A DNA stretch of 64,000 nt, from assembly GCA_947311845.1 (NCBI GenBank), contig CAMZMU010000075.1:21114747-21178746 (forward strand). The letters are read 5' to 3'. This DNA is from Poa pratensis. Its lineage: Eukaryota > Streptophyta > Magnoliopsida > Poales > Poaceae. Made by a program: the position numbers and the translations under genes. The first letter of the stretch is position 1. Every line of letters starts with the position of its first letter. The notes under the pieces were generated by a model. It saw only the letters and a program-made list of their open reading frames with translations. It did not search any database and had not been told where the DNA came from. Below, in pieces: positions 48,090 through 60,123 of this stretch.

Positions 48090-48545
48090 AGTTTCTTGCT
48101 TACCATGTGACGTACTGCTCTCAGCCATTGAATATTTTGGTTTCCAGATAGTCCGAGTGATCGACCAATTATTTTCCTCGAGTTTGTCTGACATCCAACC
48201 AAAATTTGAGAAAATAAACAAGGTCTGAATTGTCGCAGCTTTGGCTATATCACTCATGTAATCATGTCGACCAAAATATTTTCACCGATATACATATGTA
48301 GTTTGACTTGTACCTTCATTGTTACTGGTCTTGAATACGGCAGCATGAATCATGGCGTTTTTTTAGAAGAGATATTGATTAGTTCCATGTAGGATAAGCT
48401 TCTTATTTATCAAGTGACGTACTACTCTCAGCCATTGGATGTAAGACCAATGACCAATTCTTTTCCTTTAGTTTGGCAGAATTCAACCAAATTTGAGAAA
48501 ACTAAACAAAGTCTGAGTTGTATCGGCTTTGCCGGATGGGACATT
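48090..48545. repeat. Diverged direct duplication upstream of the kinase pseudogene
   Basis: A block around GTGACGTACTGCTCTCAGCC (48106) recurs 308 bp away (48414) with matching order of GACCAATT, TTTCCT and CAACCAAA motifs for about 140 bp. It lies in the presumed promoter region. Confidence 0.7.
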
Positions 48546-48639
48546 AGAAGCAAGGACAGCGATGGAATGATTTGGAGGTGGCGGAGACGGTGGCTTGGAC
48601 TGACTTGTTCTTTCCTTTATTTCATTTTTTGAAATGACT

Positions 48640-49230
48640 TATTCATCTTCAGTTCTACACCAGTTCCACCTCACAAAAAAGGGGACATTTAAAGAGCGAT
48701 AAATGCCATATTTTACAATAACAACATTGCAAGAGGTCACCGAGGCAGAAAGGATGCCGGAGAGGAGGGGACTGAAGCCTGTCAGGACTGTGGCACCGAC
48801 ATCGCCACGGATCCATGCCATGCTGATGTGATACCGCCGAGCCCAGCACGGTAGTTTGTGCAGGACCTGACACTGCAGGGATCCGTCACCCAAGATGTCC
48901 CAGACTCATGGACTCTTGTAGAGTTCATCAGCAACCCGCTGCTTGCCAACGCCAGCATCCAGGTCCTCATTGCCAAGGTGTGTCAGGCGGATCCAGGAAT
49001 GTAGCAAGCCCCGGACCAAAAATTAAGCGAAAAATAACAACTAAAAAGCTCTTGTAACAACACAATAGATTTGATACGATTACCGAGTTCGAGACAAGTA
49101 TTGACAATAGCAACATGATATGGATTTGTTCCTAAAACATGATATCAATGATTCGGTTCAGTTATACATGCGCTTCATGAGGGAATCAATTCAGTTCCAA
49201 TTACCTAGTTGAGGGAGGCAAGCGAGCAGA
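48640..49230. other. Unidentified stretch, possible gene fragment
   Basis: On the plus strand around 48870-48985 a short open stretch reads VEFISNPLLANASIQVLIAK. It looks protein-like, but I do not recognise the family. The rest shows no feature. Confidence 0.25.
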
Positions 49231-49666
49231 GGAAGTGAGGAACCAGCCGCGTTCAACCATGGTTCTGCAACCTGGAGCAATCGTTGAGGCTGGCCGACTC
49301 GCGCGCCGGAGGACTGGAGGCGGCGTCCGGCCAGGCATGGGAGCTAGGAGTCGGCGGCTGGCTAGCGATGGGCGGGCGGCGCCCCATGGTCCGCGGAGGA
49401 GGAGGACAGGCGGCCCATGGTCCGCGGATAGGAAGGAATCCAGGAAGAGGAAGTCCAGTTAACCGCCGGACCGTGGACGGGTAGGGCTCGCCGGCGTGGC
49501 GTCGCGCTCCTGGCGGCAGGCAGGGGGAGCGAACTAGCAACGGGATGCGATGCGACGAGAGAGAGCGAGCGGAGGTTTGGTTCGCTCAGCGCCATTGTTG
49601 GTCCAGCAGCGACTTGGGCCGCAGTGTCCCATGGCCGAGGATGGAGGGGAGGCAACGCCGAAGCTC
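49231..49666. other. GC-rich sequence left of the inverted repeat; no gene supported
   Basis: Both strands have overlapping open frames due to composition. None shows a domain. Confidence 0.3.
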
Positions 49667-50283
49667 GCCGGGACCTTCGATCTGGACGGGGAGGAGCGGA
49701 GCGGCGAGGCGCGCGTCGGCGAGCTCGAGACGACGCGGGAGAGAGAAGAGAGGGAGGGGGAGGTGTGTGGACGTTTTTCCAGATAGGTCCCTAGGGTTTC
49801 CCAAAATTACAGATTAGTCCTTCGCGGGGGTTTACCGGGAAAGCGCGCGTCAAGAATCGTGCGAAGCGGTGAGCTACCGGCTAACAGCGAACGGTGACCG
49901 ACGCGGCGGCGCGCGTCAAATTTCGTGCGGAAACTAGGCAACCGGTGAGCCGGGTGACGCCGCGCGCCAAAATTCGTGCAAGCACAGCAGCGCGCGCGGT
50001 TGTTTACCGGGTGGAGGCTGTTGTCGGACGTTGATCGGCGATCGGATGGCATGGATTTGTACTGTAGCTACTGTTCCTATTCGCACGATTCTTGACGCGC
50101 GCTTTTCCGGTAACCCCGCGAAGGACTAATCTGTAATTTTGGGAAATCCTAGGGACCTATTTGGAAAAACGTCCACACCTCCCCCTCCCTCTCTTCTCTC
50201 TCCCGCATCGTCCCGAGCTCGCCGCCGCCGCCGACGCGCGCCCACGCCGCTCCGCTCCTCCCGTCCAGATCGAAGGTCCCGGC
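49667..50283. repeat. Large inverted repeat: two arms of about 200 bp around a 216 bp spacer
   Basis: Left arm 49667-49864 and right arm 50081-50283 are reverse complements with roughly nine of ten bases matching. Each arm starts GCCGGGACCTTCGATCTGG and ends near AAGAATCGTGCGA. The spacer contains further copies of a CGCGCGTCAA...CGTGC motif and of TTTACCGGG. Transcription would give a long hairpin. It may be a foldback or TIR-type DNA element, but no target duplication was found at the arm ends. Confidence 0.8.
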
Positions 50284-50794
50284 ATACAAATTTTAAGATG
50301 CAATTAAGTTTTGTTGAAATATAAATATATTACTAGTTTTTTCATTAGTTTGGACACTCCTTGATGCCTCCCTAATTGTACGATCATTAAGTTTTGTTGA
50401 ACTATAAATATTACACCACGTAACAGTTTATCTAGCAACACAAAAGATCATACGATCATCAAGACGCATCAATGAACATAAGAACAAGTGTCAGAAGTAG
50501 ACAACTATTCATAATCATAAACCTAGAGCAGCATGCATTATCACTACAAAATAGGATCACGAGTTCATCCTATCAATATGGTATTAACCTACCACCACAT
50601 TAAAAGTGTCATCCTACCACCACCATCATCAACTTCACCATCATACGAGGGGTTAGTATGTACCACCTCATAAAATAAACAAGCTATAAGAGAAGTTTCG
50701 AATCCCCACCTATCCCAAAATATACATCATCATTATCAGTTCATCATCATATTGCCGCCACCACCACCCAGCTCCACACGGCCACCACCACCCA
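50284..50794. other. No gene seen
   Basis: AT-rich spacer between the inverted repeat and the Myb/SANT-like pseudogene. Confidence 0.35.
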
Positions 50795-51773
50795 TCAGTA
50801 GTACTTGGCCAAGAAGGTTCTTAGCAAGAGGGTACTTTGCTGCTCAGCCATGCCGACAAAGTGGACACCATGTGCCTTGTGGTCGACGAGTTAGCCGAGA
50901 GCCAGCATGAGAACCTCCTCACTTAAGCCAACGGCGTCCAGGACAGCATGGTAGAGGTCAGGGTGCATGTCAGTAGGCTTGCTCTCTCGGATGGCCTGGG
51001 CGACGTCCTTGACAGCATCAGTCATGATCGCGAAAGCCGCGATCTCGTCGTCACCGAGGGCTCCCCTTTTCCTCTTCACTCCAGCGCCAGCTCTAACGTC
51101 TCCGTGGGCATTAGCCGACTTGTCCGGACCATCGAGGATGATGGTATCGGACTCCCGCGTGTCACTGAAGTCAGTCGTGGACGTGACGAGGGAATCACCT
51201 GAGCACATGGCAAATTTGTCGGTGGCCAGACCGTAGGAGAAGATGGTCTCGATCGGTGTGTAGTTCAGAATGGGCTTATTGAGGAACTCCGCGTCCTTGG
51301 GGGTAATTCTAATATTGGAAGGGTAGTTTGTTAGATGAGATTGATAGTGATGATCAAGGTTAAACAAGTGGACGGTGAAACAAGTTGAAGGACAGTGTGC
51401 TAACCACGATGTGCCCCTGATAGTGGCCAGTCTCGAGGATGACCGTGTGGTTGTCTTCACACCATTGTGCGTCAACCTGGAGGCACGTGAGCCTCCACTT
51501 TCTCAGATGGTTGTACACCTGAGTAGACGTGACCTAAGCCCCATGGTGTACAAATAGAGCCTTGGCGATGGAAGTGAGATGGACCTATTTGAAACCCTTG
51601 TCATTCCTCACCCTAGTCTTGATCTGTGTACACATGTGGTTAAGAACGAAGGTGGACATGAATGGAAGCCATTTCATGGTACCCTTCACCTGGGCCTTAA
51701 CCTTGGCGATCTTTGCTTTCACTGTCAGAGCTACGTTGTTCACAAGCTTCTGCACAGGGTCCATCACAACCAC
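50795..51773 (-). pseudogene. Myb/SANT-like domain protein pseudogene (PIF/Harbinger-associated type)
   Basis: On the minus strand the first part reads TMKWLPFMSTFVLNHMC, then NDKGF and VTSTQVYNHLRKWR, the pattern of the Myb/SANT-like DNA-binding domain found in many grass proteins and in Harbinger ORF1-type proteins. A probable intron near 51330-51410 precedes a second part with DAEFLNKPILNY, a basic VKRKRG, and LYHAVLDAVGLSEEVLMLAL, then LLLRTFLAKYY before the end. Two in-frame TAG stops lie in the first part and a TAA at about 50891 in the second, so it is not functional. Whether it descended from a transposon or a host gene cannot be told here. Confidence 0.75.
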
Positions 51774-51919
51774 ACTACCGATCGAATCTACAAAGGGGAT
51801 CTCAGGCTGTGAGTTGTGACGTATGGAGGGATCTGAGAGTCACCAATGGAGACCAGAGGCTGACTAAGGTCATCGGCCATCGAATGCTACATCGACCACG
51901 CATACAACATCAATAAGTC

Positions 51920-52190
51920 GCCAGATCAAGTTCTACACAGATCAATAAGCTACTAGACTCTAACAACATCAATAGGCTACACAAACAAGACCCTAACAAC
52001 CAAGCTAAACACAGATCAATAAGCTACCAGACTATAACAAGCAAGTTCTATAGATCTGACATATGCTAAACAAGAAAGCACACACCAACTAGCAAGTTGT
52101 AAGCAGATCTAACAGATGGTAAACAAGAAAGCACACACCCACTTGCTAGTTCTACGCAGATCTAAGAGAGGCTAAACAATTAAGCACACA
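51920..52190. repeat. Imperfect short direct repeats
   Basis: Phrases such as GATCAATAAGCTAC and GTAAACAAGAAAGCACACAC recur several times at 50-80 bp spacing. It lies just upstream of the next repeat element. Confidence 0.5.
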
Positions 52191-52195
52191 CGTGA

Positions 52196-53060
52196 AAGGA
52201 CAAGGATGTCGCCTAGAGGGGGGTGGATAGGCGCGATTAAAAAATTTCTGGTTTAGATTTGAATAAATGCGGAATAAAACTAGATGTTTAATTTAAGAAG
52301 CCAACAACCTAAATAAACTAGGCTCACCTATGTGTGCCAACAACTTACGCTAAGCAAGACAAGTAACAAGGTGATAGCAATATATAATACTTCAAGCACG
52401 AAGGCTACCACAATGTAAAGTGCATAAGTAAAGAACACGCAGAGACGAGGATGTATTCCCGAGTTCCTCCTTTTTGGGGGAATACGTCTCGTTGGAGAGG
52501 TGTGATCCACCACAACAGGTTGGTCTCAACGCCACAACATGCGTCACCTTCTTCTCCGATGAACCACACCACAAAAGGTTTGGTTCACCTTCCACTATTG
52601 ATTTCCTTTTGGGCGGAAATCGAGTCACTTACAACAAGCTTGGGGCACACATCCACAACTTAATTGGAGGCTCCCAAATGACCACAAAAGGTCCCGAGTG
52701 ACCACAAAAGGTCTGAACCACCACAATGGCGTCTAGGGTCCAAAGACCCAAGAGTAACAAGCTCACAAACTTTCAACTTCCACGAATCCTCGTGGAGAGC
52801 ACAAACCGATGCACCAAATGCAATGGCAAGAGCACAAGTGCTCAAATCATGTACTCTCAAATCCCACCAAAAGCAACTAATGCTTGTGGGGGGAGAAGAG
52901 AGGAAGAACAAACAAGAACTCAACAAATGAACTCCAAGATCTAGATCCACTAGGTTCCCCTCACTTAGAGGAGAGATGGATTGGTGGAAATGTAGATCTA
53001 GATCTCCTCTCACTTTTTTCCTCAAACAAGAATCATGGGAAGAATTGAGAGATGGGCAAG
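52196..53060. mobile_element. Left part of a Triticeae repeat element split by a solo LTR
   Basis: It begins near TGAAAGGACAAGGATGTCGCCTAGAGG, which I recognise as the start of a common Triticeae repeat, possibly an LTR. It is interrupted at 53060 and continues at 54787. The class and true borders are uncertain. Confidence 0.5.
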
Positions 53061-54786
53061 TGATGCATGTAAAATGTATACATGAACTTTGCATTATTTT
53101 ACTTATATTCCAGTCATATTTGCATCATATAAGGGTTATATCACTGTTTTATAATGATTTTGGGAATATTTGACATGTTTCCTATTTTTTATGGAATTAA
53201 CCCTGCGCAGGCAGAAAACCCTATTTCTATATTTTAATATTTCAGGGACCCAAACGACGTCCAAATGACCTGGAAATTTACGAACATCAGTTTTTGGAAG
53301 GAACAAACCGTGGGAGCGAAGGAAGCAAACAAGCGGAGGCCCGAGGGCCCAGATGAGTGGGCCCACGCGGCCCATGTACCTGGCCGCGTGGGACCCCCCC
53401 TTTTGGCCCTCGGAGCTCCGTTGCCGTCGATCTTTCCTCCAACGACTCCGTTTTGACCTAAAACCGCCTATAAAAATAGTCCCCCGACGTTCTCTGGAGG
53501 GAGCGCCGCAGAAACACAGAAACACCGAAACAGAGACCTGGAGTTGCAGATTGGAGGGGGAAAACTCCGGCGGGGCGCTGCCGGCGTGGTCTCCATCTTC
53601 TCCAACGTCTTCTCCACCGTCTCCATGATGAAGAGGGAGTAGTCCACCTCTGGACTATGGGTTTGTGGAAGTAACTTATGTATCTCTCTCTCTCGAGCTT
53701 CGCTAATTAGTACCGTATGAGCTGCTGAACATGATTACGGTCATCTATGTAATACCTTTGTGGTGGATCTTTTTATGAGTTAATATATGTTTGAGATTGC
53801 AATGGTTTTGTTTCAGTTATGAAAGTAGATGCATATTATGTACCCCGTTCTTATTTACTTGTCATGATCAAGCATGTTTATGAGAGCGTGTGAGGGGGAA
53901 CGTGTGCATTAGTTGGAGTAACGGGGGGTGGCTAGTGCAGTGAACGTGAGAGAAAGTTCTGCGATCCAGTTGGGTATTTTTACCTTACTTTGTTGCCTCA
54001 CTAGGGATAAAAAGAAATACCATGCTACCGGAGATGTGGGTGTGACCATTGCCACTACTCCATGACTAGATCTAGCGTGTTCTTATTTTAACTTCATGTC
54101 ATGATACTTATTGCTATACTCTGAGTTATTTTAATTACTGAGGTGTTATGATTTAGTTCGCATCTTGGTGGAGTATAAGAGAGACTAATAACCAAAAGGT
54201 CTCTATGTTAGGACGTGATGCCCATATAATTATAACTTGTCATTAAACTGTTGTGTTGCAATCTCATATGTCAACTCTAGTGTTCCATTGTCTATCACTT
54301 TATTAAAGAGAGAGTGCATTTGTGAAACCTTAAACCCCGGTCCATTTTTAATCATAAGAAACACCTTTCCAACCACTTTTACCACTTTTCCATTTTCTGC
54401 AATTTAAAAATCCGAAAATACAAAAACACTTTTCCATCTTGCATTCATCATATAAAACCCAAAAATATCATTTATCATTGCTACCACCATCCTTGCATAT
54501 TTATTTCTTGTTTGCATTGAATATTATCTTGATATCATTCTTACACCTTGTGCTTGACAACCACTACGTGAGGTTGAGAACCAAAACATTTACTTTGTTT
54601 TGTAGGTAACCAAAAGAAGGATAGGAAAGATAAATCTTCACTACTGATTCCCCGAGAGTTCGATATTAAACCCTCGAGTCACACCTCGTGGGGAAAACAC
54701 GTCTTCCACTTACTACACACTCTGCACTTGGAGTCTCAACCTAACCCATATTCTTTTGACGCAGCTAACTACGTCATCGGGTATCA
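53061..54786 (+). mobile_element. Solo LTR, 1726 bp, target duplication GCAAG
   Basis: The block runs from TGATGCATGTAAAATG to CATCGGGTATCA, flanked by GCAAG at 53056-53060 and 54787-54791. It includes a CTATAAAAAT promoter-like motif near 53470. No internal region or second LTR is present. It resembles gypsy LTRs of the Triticeae; I do not assign a family. Confidence 0.75.
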
Positions 54787-56085
54787 GCAAGCTTTCCAAG
54801 GTCAACAACGGTGGGAGAGAGAGGGGGAAAATCGTGCTTGGAAGAGCTGGTCACTTTGGGGAAGAAGGGGGCCTTTTATAGGTCCCCACGAAAAAGAGCC
54901 GTTGCAGGAAAAAATAACCCCGGAGACTCCGGTCTGGGGGCGGAGACTCCGGCCCGCCGGGGGGGAGGGGGCGGAGACTCCAACCAGACCAGAGACACTG
55001 AAGTCTCCGGGGCACTTCCGGCCCACTTTCGGTCTCTATACCGAGAGCGTCGTCGTTGGGGGCATGAGTGCCAAACCGGCAGGCTGGAGACTCCGGTGTG
55101 AGCACACCGGAGACTCCGGTCTAGGGGCACCGGAAACTCCGGCCTCGATTTCCTGCAGCCACTCAGCAAACCTGAAATGCAATAACTTTTTCATCTGGCC
55201 TCCGTTTTTTATGATCTTGGGCTCGTTGGAATCGCAACGAAAAGCCCTATAAGATCATGCAGAGAAACATCATAGTCCAGCATGTGAGTAGTAAGCCACA
55301 AGGAGAGAGTTTGACCTCTCTAGAAAAGACAAGCCGGTAAAACCTCCAACATCAAAAACGCAACAAAATATGCATATGAAATCCGTTTTTGATGAACTAG
55401 AGCTTGGTATGGAGATGAACACAAGCTCTAAATTCTGAAATGGATAAAAGCCAAATAATAACCAAGAAAGATGATATGCCAAGTATGCAAAGGTTTGAGC
55501 TCTCCACAAAGATGCGATCAAGTTACTCGCTTGAGAGCCCTTCTTAATAGTACGCCGTCTATCCAATAACCCGGTCTCCCACTAACACCATGAGACCGGT
55601 AAAATAGAAACCCTATCAAGATCATACCTTTGCCTTGAGCATTCCACTTGAGCTAGAGGATGACAATCTTGACTCTCTCAAGTTGGAACACCTTTCTTGA
55701 CTATGCTTGCTAGCACATGCTTGATGAAGACTTCTCCAAATACTCCCCCATAATCCATGATGGGAGAGCCTTGCTAAGCTCCGTCTTCATGAATCCACTT
55801 GCACTTCATCTTCTTCTCTTGATATATATGATGGCTTGGGATAAACATGAATGTTCACTCAATCTACTTTTCCAAGCCATGCTTGCAATAAGCTCAACTC
55901 TAGATGACCATTCTTCATATAAACTTGAGTAGAACCTTAGTCATCATATAAGCTTCTAGAGTCCAACACATGAACTCCAATCTTTTCCCATGGACAAGAT
56001 CTATAAGGATATCTCAATGCAAACATTAGTCCATAAGGATTGTCATTACCATTCTCTCTCAAAAGAAAAACAAGGAACCCTATCA
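54787..56085. mobile_element. Right part of the split repeat element
   Basis: It resumes the interrupted sequence. A GC-rich part (54900-55145) repeats GGAGACTCCGG-type motifs at least seven times, then AT-rich sequence follows to about 56085. Frames across the GC-rich part are artefacts. Confidence 0.5.
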
Positions 56086-56089
56086 TAAG

Positions 56090-56265
56090 CTCGGCAATTT
56101 GACCTATGGGCACGTCCACCCATAGGCGCCCGACCCTAATGGGCAAGATACGGGTCGTTGTTTCACCCATGGATCTTGTCCATGGGCAACCCGATTAGTC
56201 GTGGGCAGGGTATGGGCACAGATGTTTGCCCATGGGCAACCAAATGGGTCGCCCGATTAGACACT
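56090..56265. repeat. Short repeats and palindromes with CCCATGGGCAA motifs
   Basis: GGGCAACCCGATTAG and GGTCGCCCGATTAG, with three CCATGGGCAA-like motifs, recur within 170 bp. They are probably part of a degenerate DNA transposon. Confidence 0.4.
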
Positions 56266-56429
56266 ATTGTACAAAAGATCTTTCCCTGGTCGACCCGCTC
56301 CAATCTCTCCTAGGTCGGCCCTGTGCCCCTGTCCAACGGTGAGCAGTCCAGACTAATCCTAACCCTAGTCCACTTCGTGAGCAGTACAAAACTGCCTAGC
56401 GTGTAGGCAAGAATTGAAGGCTGCTACAT

Positions 56430-57140
56430 ATTTTTTAGATAAAAGGCACAAAGGTGCCCAGATTTAAATCAATAAAATCTGATTAGTTTGTAGACGACTA
56501 CTGAAACTGCTGAGTTACCAGCTTACGAAAATTATAGACCAGCCCAGTGCCCAAAGTTCACGCCTAACAATTAGGCAACAAGACCGAAAGAGATAACTAA
56601 AACTAAGTTTAGGAGGGAGTTGCTACAGTCGCCAGGGAGAAGGTGGTTATGTAGAGATGTCTAATCTCTAAGACTAGCAAGTCCATAATGGTGTGGCCCT
56701 TCGATTTTGAGAGGGGTCTCCACCGGTGCCAGAGCAAACCAGTTTATAAAACAGTCAGCTGGTTTGCGGGAAAAGGTAGCTTCAGTAGCAAAATACTTAT
56801 GAATATTCGTATAGTCCAACATTGAGCCGCAAAAAGAAGCCACATAAAATTCCTAAATTTGCCAGATGAATAAAAACAATAGCTCGGAACTGGTCGAAAG
56901 TTTGGGGATTCCACTGAACCCCTAGACTTTGACATAAACCACTTCACATAAAGGTAGCCAGGACACAAGAGAAACATTGTGATATGGATGAAGCTCTTGT
57001 ATTGCGAATTGACGCCGTGACATTGGCCTCGCTAGTGTTTTCCATTGCGATCCAAATGCGAGGAGGTGCAAGGAGAGAGGAATGTCGAGAGGAGGTGGAC
57101 GAAAGAGATGAAGTGAGAAGGGCCGATGCACAACGCGGCT
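56430..57140 (-). mobile_element. Possible 3' end of an old minus-strand LINE
   Basis: Read on the minus strand it ends with ATTTAAATCTGGGCACCTTTGTGCCTTTTATC and a short A run at about 56430. This resembles plant LINE tails that end CTTT(A)TC plus A. No coding part remains. Confidence 0.35.
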
Positions 57141-58956
57141 TATAAAGTCGATGTGCCGCGGGTCTGTGGCAACTCGTAATGCCGACGATTGTTCTCGAAG
57201 TGTTAACCCGTCAGTAAGAAAAAGGCTCCACGGTGTCTGTGCCCGTCTGCATACCGTCGAATTAAAAATACCCGACCTCCGCGTTGACGGTCACATTAAC
57301 TAAGTTGACCGGTATCTTGAATCGCTGACAGGGCTAACACGTCCGTCGGTATCCGATGTTCGAAGGATCCAAAAACAAGAGTGGACACGAAAACACTGAG
57401 GTTTTGAAGATTCGCCCAGTCCCAATTAAGACTGGACACGACTCCTGGCTAAGGGTGGACACGACTCCCACACAAGGCAGGACACAACCCCGAGTAAAAC
57501 TTGGCATGACTACCAATCAAGGGAAAACTCTCCCGATGAAGACTGAATATCACCCATCTGCTGACCACGAAGATAATCAACAATATATCACCGTAACAAA
57601 CTAGTATCAGGATCCACAAATGGAACCGGCAAAACTGAATGCAAGACCAACGCAATAAATAAGAAAAACATATGAAGAACATGCAGAAAAAACATAAAGC
57701 ACAAACGTGAAACTAAAGGAGCACCTAGGGAGTAGGAGGCGGAGCAAAAGCACGAACCAAAATTGACACGAAAGGCAACGCGCCATTTGCAGAAGTAGAC
57801 ACCGAGACACTAAAGGACATGTTTTCACAAACAAAAGGAACACGCCCATCAACACAAACAAAATAATAAGGAAACGTGGGGCAAAATTAGTAAAAACAAA
57901 CCTGCATAAACAATCGGTGAATCAGTAGGAGGCTACGGAAACATGCAACAAAGCAGCCCAGCTCAGCATACCATGGGGCAACCAAGCAGACTGACCACCA
58001 CCAGCAACAACACTAGGAAAAACTGCAGCCGAAAAAACCAAAAAAACTTAGGAACGAAGAAGCAACAAAGAATGCAATGCGACAACGCAAAACAAGAGCA
58101 CCAGCAGACCCAACTCAACGACCACGCTGTCCGACAACAAACGGACGAAAAACAACCAGGTAGAGCAAAGGTAGAGTTTTGAACACCGAACCTGTCCCAG
58201 AACCCACGGAGCCACGTCCACCCAACCATGATGGTCGACCACCTCGACCACCACCGCGAGCAGGAGCACGTATCATGATAAAAAAGGATAAAGAAAACCA
58301 CACCAAAAATACATAGAAAATTCATCTAGAACAAAAAATAGAAAGAACGTTTAAGTGCTCCAGCAAAAAAAAATGGCAATAAAAACCCATGTGGTTAAGT
58401 GCTCAAATACATCCGAGAGATAGGAGAGAAAATAAAAAACAGAGAAAAAAAAGGAAACATACTACTTTTACAACAGGTAGTGTGACCAATGGTGTGTTTC
58501 CCTCACATAAAAATCAAGTTCCTTCTTGTGTAGAAAAATAAAGAAGTGTTCAAGTAAAAAAAAAAATAAAGACACGTTAAAACAAAAAGCACAAAAATTC
58601 GATAAAAAAATGAGACAATTTTTTGATGATATAATACTACGGAAAACACTATCCTAACCATACAACGAACTGTACCTACGATTAGCTTGATGAGAACCAC
58701 TCCGCAGTAGTAGCAACTGGAGACAAAAAACATTCAACATGAACACTCCCTTAGATAAGACACAGAAGGCTTTCAATTGGCAAAGGAAAATACAATCACA
58801 AACTGAAAACCATATCTATCAAGTAGAACTGCGTACAGCATAACTATATAATAGTTAAGCAGGAGCATAACTATATAATAGGAGGAGAAATAGGAAAACA
58901 AACTGGTCTGGGCCCAAATACAACAGGGGCTACGCGGAGCGAAGATAGCCCACACA
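57141..58956. other. No gene recognised; short degenerate repeats
   Basis: Around 57428-57525 a GGACACGACTCC-type motif recurs about four times at roughly 25 bp spacing. The rest is A-rich with frames that show no domain. Confidence 0.35.
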
Positions 58957-58965
58957 GTGAGCGGC

Positions 58966-60008
58966 GGGAGAACCTATATGCCGCTTCATAGCGGCGGAAC
59001 GAGATAACGCCGCCTACAAGCTTCTTAGCTTGGCTCGGCCCAACTAGCTGCACTCGCGCGTGAAACGTTTTCTTCGTTCTATTCTTGCACGGAACAGTAG
59101 TTCGCTGATTCGGTACTACTTCGCGTACAACTTTTTCCCAGAACTTCGGAACTACTTCACGTACGAAATTTTCCCCAGAACTTCTTAGCAACAAAACAAG
59201 TTTTGAAAATGAATAAGTTTTGAATTTGAACAATTTTCAAAAATGATTTTTTTTGAATTTGAACAATTTTAAAAAATGAACAAAATTCGAATTTGAACAA
59301 TTTTTTAAAATGAACAATTTTTGAATTCGAATAATTTTATAAAAATGAACATAATTCGGATTTGAAAAATTTCGGAAAATGAAAAAAATTCGAATTTGAA
59401 CAATTTTCGAAAATGATTTTTTTTGAATTTGAACAATTTTCAAAGAAATGAACAAATTTCGAATTTGAACAATTTTTGAAAATGAATTTTTTTCGAAATG
59501 AACAATTTCCGAAAATGAAAAAAAATTAATTTCCAAAAATGAACAAATTTTTAATTGAAACAATTTTTGAATTTGAACAACTTTCGAAATGAACAATTTC
59601 CGAAAATGAACAATTTTCAAATTTGAACAATTTTTTAAATGAATAATAATCCGAAAATGAACAAATTTCGAATCTAAACAAAATTTTATTTTCGAAAATG
59701 AACAAATATCGAGTTTGAACAATTTTCAAAAATGAACAAATTTTGAATTTGAACAATTTCTGAAAATGAACAAATTTTAAATCTAAACAAAATTTTATTT
59801 TGAATTTTTTCAAATTTAATTTTTTCGAAAGAAAACGAAAAGGAAAACATTTTTTCAAAATCATAAAAAGTGAAACGAGAAAAGAAAACGAAAAATAAAA
59901 CGAAAAGGAAACAAAAAAGAAAAAAATAAAATGGGCCGGCCCAGCAGTGGCGCGCTTCAGGCGGCGCGGCCGTCTAGCGCCGCTGCTGGGCGGTATATAG
60001 GTTTTGAC
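58966..60008. mobile_element. Mutator-like non-autonomous element, 1043 bp, 9 bp target duplication
   Basis: GTGAGCGGC occurs on both sides (58957-58965 and 60009-60017), the 9 bp duplication expected of Mutator. The terminal sequences GGGAGAACCTATATGCCGC and, inverted, GTCAAAACCTATATACCGC match, with further GC-rich inverted similarity reaching the GGCCCA motifs at 59037 and 59938. The centre is an A/T-rich tandem array. No transposase is present. The right end lies about 115 bp upstream of the TATA box of the ubiquitin-eL40 gene. Confidence 0.82.
59200..59790. repeat. Degenerate tandem array inside the Mutator-like element
   Basis: Variants of AAAATGAACAAATTTCGAAT followed by TTGAACAATTTT repeat with a period near 34 bp, roughly 17-18 times. 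Open frames here are artefacts of the repeat. Confidence 0.75.
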
Positions 60009-60123
60009 GTGAGCGGCATACGATGCAGCATCGGTTAACTGGGCCGGGCCTTGCAGGGCTCACCCATTCCCTCTGGGCTTCCGAGGGTTTCGTGGCGGGC
60101 GCGTTTCCCTCACCACGCTCCGC

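Noticed and set aside
54728..55252. 174-codon frame with GGAGACTCCGG repeats
   Set aside because: It spans the junction of the solo LTR with the split repeat and reflects the repeat motif, not a gene.
59237..59864. Minus-strand frames of 112 and 161 codons
   Set aside because: They are translations of the 34 bp AT-rich tandem array.
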